Below are positions 1-4,841 of a DNA stretch of 6,268 bases, piece by piece; within the stretch, counting starts at the first letter, position 1; each line of letters opens with the position of its first letter. The notes beneath the pieces were generated by a model. That model searched no databases and had not been told where the DNA came from. It saw only the letters and a list, made by a program, of their open reading frames with translations. Both the position numbers and the translations under genes were made by a program. The DNA is from an uncultured Collinsella sp. (GTDB lineage: Bacteria; Actinomycetota; Coriobacteriia; Coriobacteriales; Coriobacteriaceae): the NCBI GenBank assembly GCA_900756725.1, contig CAAELJ010000153.1:1-6268 (forward strand), given 5' to 3'.

Positions 1-3
1 AAA

Positions 4-22
4 CCACCCGCTATGCGGGTGG
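4..22 (+). repeat. IS left-end subterminal hairpin
   Basis: Perfect 8-bp stem CCACCCGC / GCGGGTGG with a 3-nt TAT loop. In the IS200/IS605 family TnpA binds such hairpins in single-stranded DNA and cuts at a fixed distance. The stem shares CCACCC / GGGTGG with the right-end hairpin at 695-719. Confidence 0.8.
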
Positions 23-29
23 GGACAAC

Positions 30-84
30 CGGCTTTACAAAGCCGCCCCCCTCGCCGGACACTTGCGATTGTTCAGGCCGCAAG
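30..84 (+). promoter_or_regulatory. Structured tnpA leader (two further hairpins)
   Basis: Two more stems lie between the left end and tnpA. The first is CGGCTTT (30-36) with AAAGCCG (39-45), 7 bp with a tight 2-nt loop, or 6 bp with a TACA loop. The second is CTTGCG (62-67) with CGCAAG (79-84), 6 bp with an 11-nt loop. In classical IS200 a folded leader limits read-through and hides the tnpA ribosome site, and an antisense RNA represses it further. The stems are seen here. A regulatory role is inferred from that precedent. I see no clear promoter for tnpA. Confidence 0.5.
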
Positions 85-114
85 GAATCCGAGTCGAGAG
101 GGCGGTGGTGGCGT

Positions 115-585
115 ATGGCCCAGAAGGCCTACAGCCTGTCGCACACGAAGTGGATGTGCAAGTACCACGTCGTGTTCACGCCGAAGTATAGGCGCAAAGT
201 CATCTACAACCAAATAAGGTCCGACCTTGGGGAGATCTTCAGGAAGCTCTGCCAGTACAAGGGGATAGAGATCATCGAGGGGCACCTGATGCCCGACCAC
301 GTCCACATGCTGCTGGCGATACCGCCGAAGTACAGCGTGTCCAGCGTGATGGGCTATCTGAAGGGGAAAAGCTCGCTGATGGTATTCGACAGGCACGCGA
401 ACATGAAGTACAAGTTCGGCAACAGGAAGTTCTGGGCCGAGGGCTACTACGTTTCCACCGTCGGCCTGAACGAGGCGACGATCGCGAAGTACATCCGGGA
501 GCAGGAGAAGGCCGACATCGCGCTCGACCGGCTGAGCGTCAAGGAGTACGAGGACCCCTTCGATAGGGGGCCGGGGCGCAAATAG
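115..585 (+). CDS. tnpA: IS200/IS605 family HUH transposase TnpA (Y1_Tnp)
   Basis: Rep-like single-strand DNA transposase of 156 residues, the normal length for IS200 TnpA. It cuts the element ends as ssDNA, forms a 5'-phosphotyrosine link and circularises or reinserts the strand as a dimer. The metal-binding HUH motif is H62-V63-H64 in PDHVHMLL. The nucleophile is probably Y126 in KYIREQ, after the family segment GYYVSTVGLNEATI (110-123). The C-terminal DPFD (147-150) is where family members end, so the gene looks complete. I chose ATG 115 because the protein then begins MAQKAYSLSHTKW, as relatives do. An upstream in-frame ATG at 13 lies inside the left-end hairpin and would add 34 unlike residues. 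The ribosome site is poor (GGTGG at 104-108, or GAGAGGG at 96-102), fitting low expression. Arg is mostly AGG here, unlike the CGC/CGT of the neighbours, which suggests transfer. Confidence 0.93.
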   Translation: MAQKAYSLSHTKWMCKYHVVFTPKYRRKVIYNQIRSDLGEIFRKLCQYKGIEIIEGHLMPDHVHMLLAIPPKYSVSSVMGYLKGKSSLMVFDRHANMKYKFGNRKFWAEGYYVSTVGLNEATIAKYIREQEKADIALDRLSVKEYEDPFDRGPGRK

Positions 586-688
586 CGCCGGTTTGACCGG
601 CCCGTCACGGGTCAACCTGCAGTGCGGCCCGAACCCCGTGAGGGCCGGCGCCTTTAGACGCGTGCCGGAAATCCAAGGGTTATACCCT
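585..688 (+). other. Structured non-coding segment between tnpA and the right end (possible RNA)
   Basis: About 100 bases with dense pairing potential. GCGCCGG (585-591) matches CCGGCGC (645-651), enclosing a hairpin TTGA/CCCG (593-596, 601-604) with CGGG/TCAA (608-615) and a CCC-GTGA-GGG hairpin (635-644) whose loop has the GNRA form. An alternative stem pairs 645-651 with 662-668 (one G-T wobble), and would compete with the first. A last small stem is AGGGT (676-680) with ACCCT (684-688). Elements with tnpB carry an omega-RNA at this end; this one has no tnpB. The segment could be a relic of such an RNA, a 3' UTR fold, or a feature of the DNA end. I see no coding potential resembling the TnpB C-terminus. 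Confidence 0.4.
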
Positions 689-694
689 AAGAGC

Positions 695-719
695 AAACCA
701 CCCCTTTTAGGGGTGGTTT
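695..719 (+). repeat. IS right-end subterminal hairpin, possibly also a terminator
   Basis: Perfect 11-bp stem: AAACCACCCCT (695-705) with AGGGGTGGTTT (709-719), and a TTT loop. It is the right-end counterpart of the hairpin at 4-22 and marks the TnpA recognition end. The 3' arm ends in TTTT (717-720), so as RNA it could also act as a weak intrinsic terminator for tnpA. Confidence 0.8.
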
Positions 720-798
720 TGATTTCACGTCACCTTGCTCGCGTGTACGGGTTTTCGCTGACTTATGCTCAACAAGGGCGGTTGTATTATTTTTGGTG
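720..798. other. Gene-free flank right of the insertion sequence
   Basis: With the neighbouring entries this makes up the 384 bases between tnpA and the transporter operon (586-969) that hold no gene. In this piece I see no credible coding frame with a start signal, no RNA gene and no well-spaced promoter pair. The right IS junction lies in its first bases. An open frame runs across it but resembles nothing known. Confidence 0.5.
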
Positions 799-863
799 CT
801 CATTGGGGACAGACTTAAATGAGTACCCACGGGGGGTACTCATTTAAGTCTGTCCCCAATGAG
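799..863. repeat. Perfect 30-bp inverted repeat with 5-nt spacer (REP/MITE-like)
   Basis: The left arm (799-828) and right arm (834-863) are exact reverse complements over 30 bases, separated by ACGGG (829-833). The arms contain GGGGACAGACTTAAAT and end in GTACCC / GGGTAC at the loop. A perfect 30-bp palindrome is far beyond chance. GGGGACAG-type palindromes occur as dispersed repeats in many bacteria, often together with REP-associated (RAYT) Y1 transposases; that comparison is from memory. The repeat differs in sequence from the ends of the nearby insertion sequence, so that transposase is unlikely to move it. No T-run follows either arm, so a simple intrinsic terminator is unlikely. Confidence 0.9.
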
Positions 864-908
864 TGGGTGGAAGGTTGCGGGTTCTTTACGGGAATGTAGT
901 GTGGGCTG

Positions 909-934
909 CGGAAACGTGGTTCTTTCCGTACAAT
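909..934 (+). promoter_or_regulatory. Candidate -10 box and operator-like inverted repeat upstream of the ABC operon
   Basis: TACAAT (929-934) is a fair -10 hexamer 36 bases before the ATPase start codon. No good -35 box sits 16-18 bases upstream, so the promoter is weak or needs an activator. CGGAAA (909-914) and TTTCCG (923-928) form a 6-bp inverted repeat with an 8-nt spacer, directly abutting the -10 box, where a repressor or activator could bind. The sequence shows only this arrangement. The regulator is unknown. Confidence 0.35.
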
Positions 935-954
935 AGTTCAACTCGTGTAAACGC

Positions 955-964
955 AGGGAAGGGA
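955..964 (+). promoter_or_regulatory. Ribosome binding site of the ABC ATPase gene
   Basis: The purine-rich tract AGGGAAGGGA ends 5 bases before ATG 970. It favours that start over the in-frame ATG at 979, which would give a protein beginning MIEIKHL. Confidence 0.7.
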
Positions 965-969
965 CATTC

Positions 970-1701
970 ATGGCAGACATGATCGAGATTAAGCATCTCA
1001 ACAAGTACTTTGGCGACCTGCATGTGCTCAAAGATATCAATCTCACCGTCAAGCGCGGCGAGAAGCTCGTAATGATCGGGCCTTCTGGCTCGGGCAAGTC
1101 GACGCTCATCCGTTGCGTCGATTATCTGGAGGAGCCCACGTCGGGCGAGGTCGTCATCGACGGTACGCCGCTTACCAAGAAGAATCACCTGGAGATGGCT
1201 CGCAAGTATAGCTCCATGGTGTTTCAGCAGTTCAACCTGTATCCCAACATGACGGTGCTGGGCAATCTGACGCTCGCGCCCATCAAGCTGCAAAAGAAGA
1301 ACAAGGAGGAGGCGACCGAGATCGCCATCGCCGCGCTCAAGCGCGTTGGCATGGCTCATAAGGCCGGCGAGTATCCGCAGAACCTCTCGGGCGGTCAGCA
1401 GCAGCGCATCGCTATCGCCCGTGCCCTGTGCACTAAGCAGCCCATCATCCTGTTTGACGAACCGACCTCGGCGCTCGACCCCGAGATGGTCCAGGAAGTC
1501 CTGGACGTTATGATTGAGCTCGCGCAGGAGGATATCACCATGATCTGCGTGACGCATGAGATGGGCTTTGCGCGCCAGGTGGCCGACCGCGTCATCTTTA
1601 TGGAGGACGGCCGCATTCTGGAGGAGGGTACGCCCGAGCACTTCTTCGATAATCCCGAGAACCCGCGCTGCCGCGAGTTCCTGTCCAAGATTCTGCACTA
1701 G
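970..1701 (+). CDS. glnQ: Polar amino acid ABC transporter ATP-binding protein (GlnQ/PAAT type)
   Basis: Cytoplasmic ATPase subunit that powers uptake of a polar amino acid. At 243 residues it is the usual single-domain length (240-250). All nucleotide-binding motifs are intact: Walker A GPSGSGKST (37-45), Q-loop FQQFNL (85-90), ABC signature LSGGQQQR (139-146), Walker B IILFDEP (159-165), D-loop SALD (167-170) and switch histidine H196 in THEMGF. The segment NLTLAPIKL (99-107) and the ending FFDNPENPRCREFLSKIL are typical of the GlnQ/GltL branch. It is the first gene of a four-gene operon, with the binding protein starting 5-8 bases after its stop. It should dimerise and contact the EAA loops of the two permeases encoded downstream. 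The symbol follows family usage; glutamine itself is not demonstrated as substrate. Confidence 0.95.
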   Translation: MADMIEIKHLNKYFGDLHVLKDINLTVKRGEKLVMIGPSGSGKSTLIRCVDYLEEPTSGEVVIDGTPLTKKNHLEMARKYSSMVFQQFNLYPNMTVLGNLTLAPIKLQKKNKEEATEIAIAALKRVGMAHKAGEYPQNLSGGQQQRIAIARALCTKQPIILFDEPTSALDPEMVQEVLDVMIELAQEDITMICVTHEMGFARQVADRVIFMEDGRILEEGTPEHFFDNPENPRCREFLSKILH

Positions 1702-1709
1702 GCGCGGTG

Positions 1710-2585
1710 ATGGACATGACGGATATGACGAGGGCGGCCGTGTCGCGCCGTCACTTTTTGCAGCTGGCTGGCGCCGGCATGCTTGCGCTGACGGGGACCG
1801 CGCTTACCGGTTGCGGCAACTCCACCAGCGGCGAGGGCTCCGACAAGGGGTCCAAGCTCGCGGCCATCAAGTCGCGTGGCCATCTGAATGCCGGCGTTAA
1901 GAAAGACGTTCCCGGCTATGGCTATTACGACACCGCCAAGGGTCGCTTTGAGGGCATGGAAGTCGATTTGTGCTACCAAATCGCCGCTGCCGTCTTTGGC
2001 GTGAGCTACAAGGATGCCCGCGCCCAGGAGCTGGTCGAGTTTACCGACGTAACGCCCAAGACGCGCGGCCCGCTGATCGATAACGGCCAGCTCGACGTGG
2101 TCGCGGCGACCTACACCATCACCGACGAGCGTAAGAAGAGCTGGGATTTCTCAACGCCGTATCGCACCGACTACGTGGGACTCATGGTCAAGAAGCGTTC
2201 GGGTTTTACCTCGATTGAGGACCTGGACGGCAAAGTCATCGGCGTGAGCCAGGGTGCCACCACGCAGGGCCTGATCGAGCAGATGATCAAGGACAACGGC
2301 TTTAGCTGCGAGCCCGAGTTTAGGGCCTTTAGCGGCTACCCCATCATCAAGAGTTCGCTCGATGCCGGCAATATCGACGTCTTTGCCATGGACCGCTCCA
2401 CGCTGGCCGGTTACATGAACGAGACCGTTGAGCTGCTGCAGCCCGAGGTCAAGTTTGGTGAGCAGGGCTACGGCGTGGCGACCAAGAAGGGCTGCGACCT
2501 TTCGGCCGTGGTCGATCAGGTGATTTGCGATCGCCTGGCCGACGGCTGGCTCGACCAAGAGGTCAAGACCTGGGGTCTTGTATAG
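1710..2585 (+). CDS. Amino-acid-binding lipoprotein of the ABC importer (SBP family 3, PEB1-like)
   Basis: Extracytoplasmic receptor anchored by lipid. In the 291-residue reading the N-terminus has SRRHFL (12-17), a twin-arginine-like motif, then a hydrophobic stretch (17-32) and lipobox LTGC with lipidated C35. Export may be Tat or Sec. The mature part is a family 3 solute-binding fold. TRGPLIDNGQLDVVAATYTI (118-137) is the ligand-binding core, with R119 a candidate alpha-carboxylate ligand, followed by ERKKSWDFSTPY (140-151). VIGVSQGATTQGL (177-189) and DVFAMDRS (223-230) complete the cleft. As I recall it, Campylobacter PEB1 (aspartate/glutamate) has closely similar wording, including the TRGPLLDNG and VDKS segments, so an acidic amino acid is likely but inferred. 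The start is uncertain: GTG 1707, ATG 1710, ATG 1716 and ATG 1725 are all in frame with only weak ribosome sites. The gene is probably translated with the ATPase. Confidence 0.9.
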   Translation: MDMTDMTRAAVSRRHFLQLAGAGMLALTGTALTGCGNSTSGEGSDKGSKLAAIKSRGHLNAGVKKDVPGYGYYDTAKGRFEGMEVDLCYQIAAAVFGVSYKDARAQELVEFTDVTPKTRGPLIDNGQLDVVAATYTITDERKKSWDFSTPYRTDYVGLMVKKRSGFTSIEDLDGKVIGVSQGATTQGLIEQMIKDNGFSCEPEFRAFSGYPIIKSSLDAGNIDVFAMDRSTLAGYMNETVELLQPEVKFGEQGYGVATKKGCDLSAVVDQVICDRLADGWLDQEVKTWGLV

Positions 2586-2596
2586 GCGCATCGTCC

Positions 2597-2605
2597 AAGG
2601 AAGGA
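2597..2605 (+). promoter_or_regulatory. Ribosome binding site setting the first permease start
   Basis: AAGGAAGGA lies 5 bases before ATG 2611. It rules against an upstream in-frame TTG at 2578 that overlaps the end of the binding-protein gene and would add 11 unlikely residues. Confidence 0.75.
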
Positions 2606-2610
2606 ATCAA

Positions 2611-3357
2611 ATGCTCGAAGGATTATTTGACGCCGACCGTTGGTCGACGACATTTCAAAACATGGGGCCCTTCTGGGAGGGCTTTGGCGTGACGCTACAG
2701 GTGGTCGTTGCCGGCCTGCTGCTGTCGCTGGTGCTGGGCACGCTGCTGGGCGTGTTCTCTACCACCCGCTCGCGCGTGCTGCGCGCCATAAGCCGCGTGT
2801 ACGTGGAGTTTTACCAGAATACCCCGCTACCCGTGCAGGTGCTCTTTATGTATATGGCTGGCCCGCAGTTTTTACAGGCCATAACCGGTGCCGACCAGCC
2901 GGTGCGCATCGCGCCGTTCGTGCTGGGCTTCTTGGGCGTGGGTCTGTATCACGCGGCCTACATTTCGGAGGTCATCCGCACTGGTATCGAGGCGGTTCCG
3001 CGCGGTCAGATGGAGGCGGCCCAGAGCCAGGGCTTCACCCGTGCGCAGGCGTACTGGTACATCGTGCTGCCCCAGACATTCAAGATCATTCTGCCGCCGC
3101 TGTGTAACCAGGCGCTCAACCTGGTCAAAAATACGTCGGTGCTGGCGCTTGTGGCCGGCGGCGACCTTATGTACCGTTCCGACAACTTTGTGAGTCTGTA
3201 CGGTTACCTGCAGGGGTACATCGTCTGCTGCCTTATGTACTTCATTATCTGCTTTCCGCTCGCCATGCTGGTGCAGTGGCTCGAGCGCCGCTCCAAGGAG
3301 CGTCCGCGCGGTGTGAGCCTGGCCGAGCTGGGGCTCGACAACGTAGAGGAGGCCTAG
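2611..3357 (+). CDS. Polar amino acid ABC transporter permease (first of two)
   Basis: Integral membrane subunit of the importer, 248 residues, HisM/GlnP family (BPD_transp_1). About five hydrophobic helices are visible, near 25-50, 71-92, 100-124, 170-184 and 200-224. The N-terminal region GVTLQVVVAGLLLSLVLG is the family start. The cytoplasmic EAA loop is EAVPRGQMEAAQSQGF (127-142) continuing to YIVLPQ (150-155), with E135-A-A, G141 and L153-P154 in the usual spacing; it docks with the ATPase. The tail after 225 is a charged cytoplasmic extension (ERRSKERPRG then LAELGLDNVEEA), a little longer than usual. The ribosome site of the next permease lies inside its last codons, so the two are probably translationally coupled. 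It likely pairs with the second permease as a heterodimer. Confidence 0.93.
   Translation: MLEGLFDADRWSTTFQNMGPFWEGFGVTLQVVVAGLLLSLVLGTLLGVFSTTRSRVLRAISRVYVEFYQNTPLPVQVLFMYMAGPQFLQAITGADQPVRIAPFVLGFLGVGLYHAAYISEVIRTGIEAVPRGQMEAAQSQGFTRAQAYWYIVLPQTFKIILPPLCNQALNLVKNTSVLALVAGGDLMYRSDNFVSLYGYLQGYIVCCLMYFIICFPLAMLVQWLERRSKERPRGVSLAELGLDNVEEA
3346..3352 (+). promoter_or_regulatory. Ribosome binding site of the second permease, inside the first permease gene
   Basis: GAGGAGG overlaps the final Glu-Glu-Ala codons of the first permease gene, 8 bases before ATG 3361. This suggests coupled translation and roughly equal amounts of the two permeases. Confidence 0.75.
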
Positions 3358-3360
3358 CGC

Positions 3361-3999
3361 ATGGAAATCTTCAACGCGACCAACCTGCTCTACATTTGGG
3401 GCGGCTTTGTTAAGACCATAGAGATCTCGGCGCTGTCGATCTTTTTCTCGCTCATCTTTGGCACGGTGCTGGCGCTCGTTAAAAGCTATGCGCCCCGCCC
3501 ATTCCGTATTCTGGTGAGCGCCTATATCGAGCTGTTCCGCTGCACGCCAAACCTGCTGTGGATTCTGTTTATCTACTTTACGGTGCAGGGTTTGGACATT
3601 GTGATTTCGACCATCGCCTTTACGCTGTTTACCAGCGCTGTTATGGCCGAGATTGTGCGCGGCGGTCTCAACTCGATTCCGCGCGGCCAGTTTGAGGCGG
3701 CGCAGAGCCAGGGCTTCGGCTTCTTTGCCACCATGCGCTACATCATTCTGCCGCAGACGTTTAAGACGATTATTCCGGCGCTGTTTAGCCAGTGCACGAC
3801 CGTCATCAAGGACAGCTCGTATCTTTCGGGCATTAACGTGGCCGAGCTCATGTACACGGCAAACGTCGTGATGGCCCACGCGATCGACCTGTCGCAGGTG
3901 CTTATGCTCTACGGCCTGGTGTTTGCGATGTACTTTGTGCTCAACTTTGGTATCTCGCTGCTGGTGAGAGCGTACCAACGCCGCATCGTAGCCGCATAG
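3361..3999 (+). CDS. Polar amino acid ABC transporter permease (second of two)
   Basis: Second membrane subunit, 212 residues, the typical length for the family. Hydrophobic helices lie near 14-41, 62-77, 78-97, 136-148 and 181-204. The EAA loop SIPRGQFEAAQSQGF (105-119) leads to IILPQ (128-132), nearly the same as in the first permease (PRGQ-x-EAAQSQGF and LPQTFK are shared), so the two genes are paralogues that have diverged elsewhere. LFRCTPNLLWILFIYF (59-74) matches the family's R-x-TP-x-L segment. The gene begins 3 bases after the first permease stop, with its own good ribosome site. It closes the operon: the next 106 bases are a large palindrome rather than another gene. Substrate choice lies with the binding protein. 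Confidence 0.93.
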   Translation: MEIFNATNLLYIWGGFVKTIEISALSIFFSLIFGTVLALVKSYAPRPFRILVSAYIELFRCTPNLLWILFIYFTVQGLDIVISTIAFTLFTSAVMAEIVRGGLNSIPRGQFEAAQSQGFGFFATMRYIILPQTFKTIIPALFSQCTTVIKDSSYLSGINVAELMYTANVVMAHAIDLSQVLMLYGLVFAMYFVLNFGISLLVRAYQRRIVAA

Positions 4000-4105
4000 C
4001 CTGGCTTTCCCTGGCACCCAACCTTGGCCTTCAAACCGTCGCTCGCGTACCAAAGTACGCGTCGCTCCTCTTTCAGGCCAATCTTGGGCATCAGGAAAAC
4101 CCAGG
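4000..4105. repeat. 106-nt imperfect palindrome after the transporter operon
   Basis: Two arms of equal length, 51 nt each (4000-4050 and 4055-4105), flank a CAAA loop. By hand count 34 of 51 positions pair, in blocks and with no gaps: CCTGG at the base, then TTT, CCTG, CCCAA, TTGGCCT, and a perfect CGCGTAC / GTACGCG at the tip. It starts on the base right after the last permease stop. No T-run follows directly (a T6 tract is at 4139-4144), so a classic intrinsic terminator is not obvious, though the fold could protect the mRNA end or slow polymerase. It may instead be a dispersed REP- or MITE-like repeat. Confidence 0.75.
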
Positions 4106-4152
4106 TACGGTATCGTGGGAATAAGAGATAAACAGTCCTTTTTTGATTTGTT

Positions 4153-4160
4153 AGAAAGGA
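4153..4160 (+). promoter_or_regulatory. Ribosome binding site of the kinase-like gene; leader 4106-4166
   Basis: AGAAAGGA ends 6 bases before ATG 4167 and fixes that start. The leader from 4106 is locally A/T-rich (for example AATAAGAGATAAACAG and a T6 run). That would suit a promoter, but I find no convincing -35/-10 pair, so own promoter versus read-through from the transporter operon is undecided. Confidence 0.65.
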
Positions 4161-4166
4161 ATCGCG

Positions 4167-4790
4167 ATGAGCGATCTGGAGAATAAGAAGAATCCTGTGG
4201 TCATTACCATCGCGCGCGACTTTGGCGCCGAGGGTCACGAGATTGGCCGCATGCTTGCCGACGAGTTGGGGATTCCGCTGTACGATAACGAGCTGCTGGT
4301 GCGTGCATCGCTGCGCGCGGGCGAGTCGCTCGATAAGATGGCCGCCTACGACGAGCGTCTGGCTGTGGAGAACATGGCGTTCCTGCCCGACCGCTACGAC
4401 GCGCGCTCGTACTCGGATAAGTTGTTCCAAAAGATGAGCCAGGTGATTTTGGATTTGGGCGAGACCGAAAGTTGCATTATCGAAGGCCGCCTGTCCGATT
4501 ATCTGCTTCGTAACAACCCCAACCACATTGCCGTGTTGGTGACCGCTCCTTTTGAGGACCGCGTCGAGATCGTGCGCAAGAAGCGCGGCCTTAACAAAAA
4601 GAAGGGCGCCAAGCTGGTCAAGCAGCAGCAGAAGGCGCGCGAGGCGTTCTATAAGCGCTACAGTGCCGGAAAGTGGAAGATGACGAGCGGCAAGGACATC
4701 GTCGTCAACCGCGCCAAGCTGGGTCGCGAGGGCTGCAAGGACGTCATCGCCGCAGCCTACCGCTACAAAGTAGCGCAACTCGAAGACTAA
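4167..4790 (+). CDS. Cytidylate-kinase-like family protein (Cytidylate_kin2 type)
   Basis: Soluble P-loop protein of 207 residues resembling the cytidylate-kinase-like family found in many Firmicutes and Actinobacteria. The real substrate of this family is not known; a nucleoside monophosphate kinase activity is only suggested by the fold. ITIARDFGAEGHEIGRMLAD (13-32) is the family N-terminus, where GAEGHEIG takes the place of a normal Walker A and lacks GK[ST]. Relatives usually read GSGG-[RH]-EIG, so E22 in place of glycine is a further change. GIPLYDNELL (35-44), CIIEGRLSDYLL (103-114), HIAVLVTAP (120-128), a Lys-rich lid-like segment with KAREAFYKRYSAGKW (156-170), and DIVVNRAKLG (177-186) follow in family order. 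The gene stands alone between the palindrome and a strong terminator, with no functional link to its neighbours evident. It is not the essential Cmk. Confidence 0.85.
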   Translation: MSDLENKKNPVVITIARDFGAEGHEIGRMLADELGIPLYDNELLVRASLRAGESLDKMAAYDERLAVENMAFLPDRYDARSYSDKLFQKMSQVILDLGETESCIIEGRLSDYLLRNNPNHIAVLVTAPFEDRVEIVRKKRGLNKKKGAKLVKQQQKAREAFYKRYSAGKWKMTSGKDIVVNRAKLGREGCKDVIAAAYRYKVAQLED

Positions 4791-4796
4791 CCGACC

Positions 4797-4838
4797 AAAA
4801 CCATCACAAAGGGGACAGGCACCTTTGTGGTGGTTTTT
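4797..4838. terminator. Bidirectional rho-independent terminator between convergent genes
   Basis: A 16-bp stem pairs 4797-4812 (AAAACCATCACAAAGG) with 4822-4837 (CCTTTGTGGTGGTTTT), with one T-G wobble and a 9-nt loop GGACAGGCA. T-runs follow on the plus strand (TTTTTGTTTT) and, through the AAAA at 4797-4800, on the minus strand too. It starts 7 bases after the kinase-like stop and lies 4 bases beyond the regulator's stop, so it can end both transcripts. The stem-loop contains GGGGACAG (4811-4818), also found in the palindrome at 799-863. Confidence 0.9.
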
Positions 4839-4841
4839 GTT

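Larger units (their letters stand above)
1..730 (+). mobile_element. IS200-type insertion sequence (IS200/IS605 family), left edge truncated by window
   Basis: Single-strand-transposing element with one HUH/Y1 transposase gene flanked by subterminal hairpins. The left hairpin (4-22) and right hairpin (695-719) both begin with AAACCACCC (1-9 and 695-703), as expected for ends recognised by the same TnpA. No tnpB accessory gene is present, so this is the tnpA-only IS200 layout. In this family the left cleavage site usually lies upstream of the left hairpin, so the true left end probably precedes base 1. The right end should fall a few bases after 719, so 730 is approximate. The family makes no terminal inverted repeats and no target duplication, so neither can be used to set the edges. 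The tnpA appears intact, so the element may be active. Confidence 0.85.

Noticed and set aside
13..114. N-terminal extension of TnpA from ATG 13
   Set aside because: It would begin inside the left-end hairpin and translate the structured leader. The extra 34 residues do not look like the family.
73..696. A minus-strand open frame opposite tnpA
   Set aside because: It covers the transposase gene and both structured flanks and shows no domain. It is a shadow of tnpA.
593..847. A short plus-strand open frame after tnpA, considered as a tnpB remnant
   Set aside because: No TnpB-like zinc-finger or RuvC motif is visible, and it ends inside the 30-bp palindrome. No ribosome site was found.
799..863. 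The 30-bp palindrome as a simple rho-independent terminator or as an end of the neighbouring IS
   Set aside because: There is no T-run after either arm, and its sequence does not match the CCACCC-type IS end hairpins.
886..1698. A 270-codon minus-strand open frame opposite the ATPase gene
   Set aside because: The plus-strand protein has every ABC ATPase motif. The antisense product shows no family features.
2872..4053. A 393-codon minus-strand open frame opposite the two permeases
   Set aside because: It is antisense to two clear permease genes. Its product is rich in His, Arg and Gln with no recognisable domain, and it is explained by codon bias in GC-rich DNA.
3909..4778. A minus-strand open frame spanning the 106-nt palindrome and the kinase-like gene
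   Set aside because: It is antisense to a recognisable family protein on the plus strand and runs through a palindromic repeat. No motif supports it.
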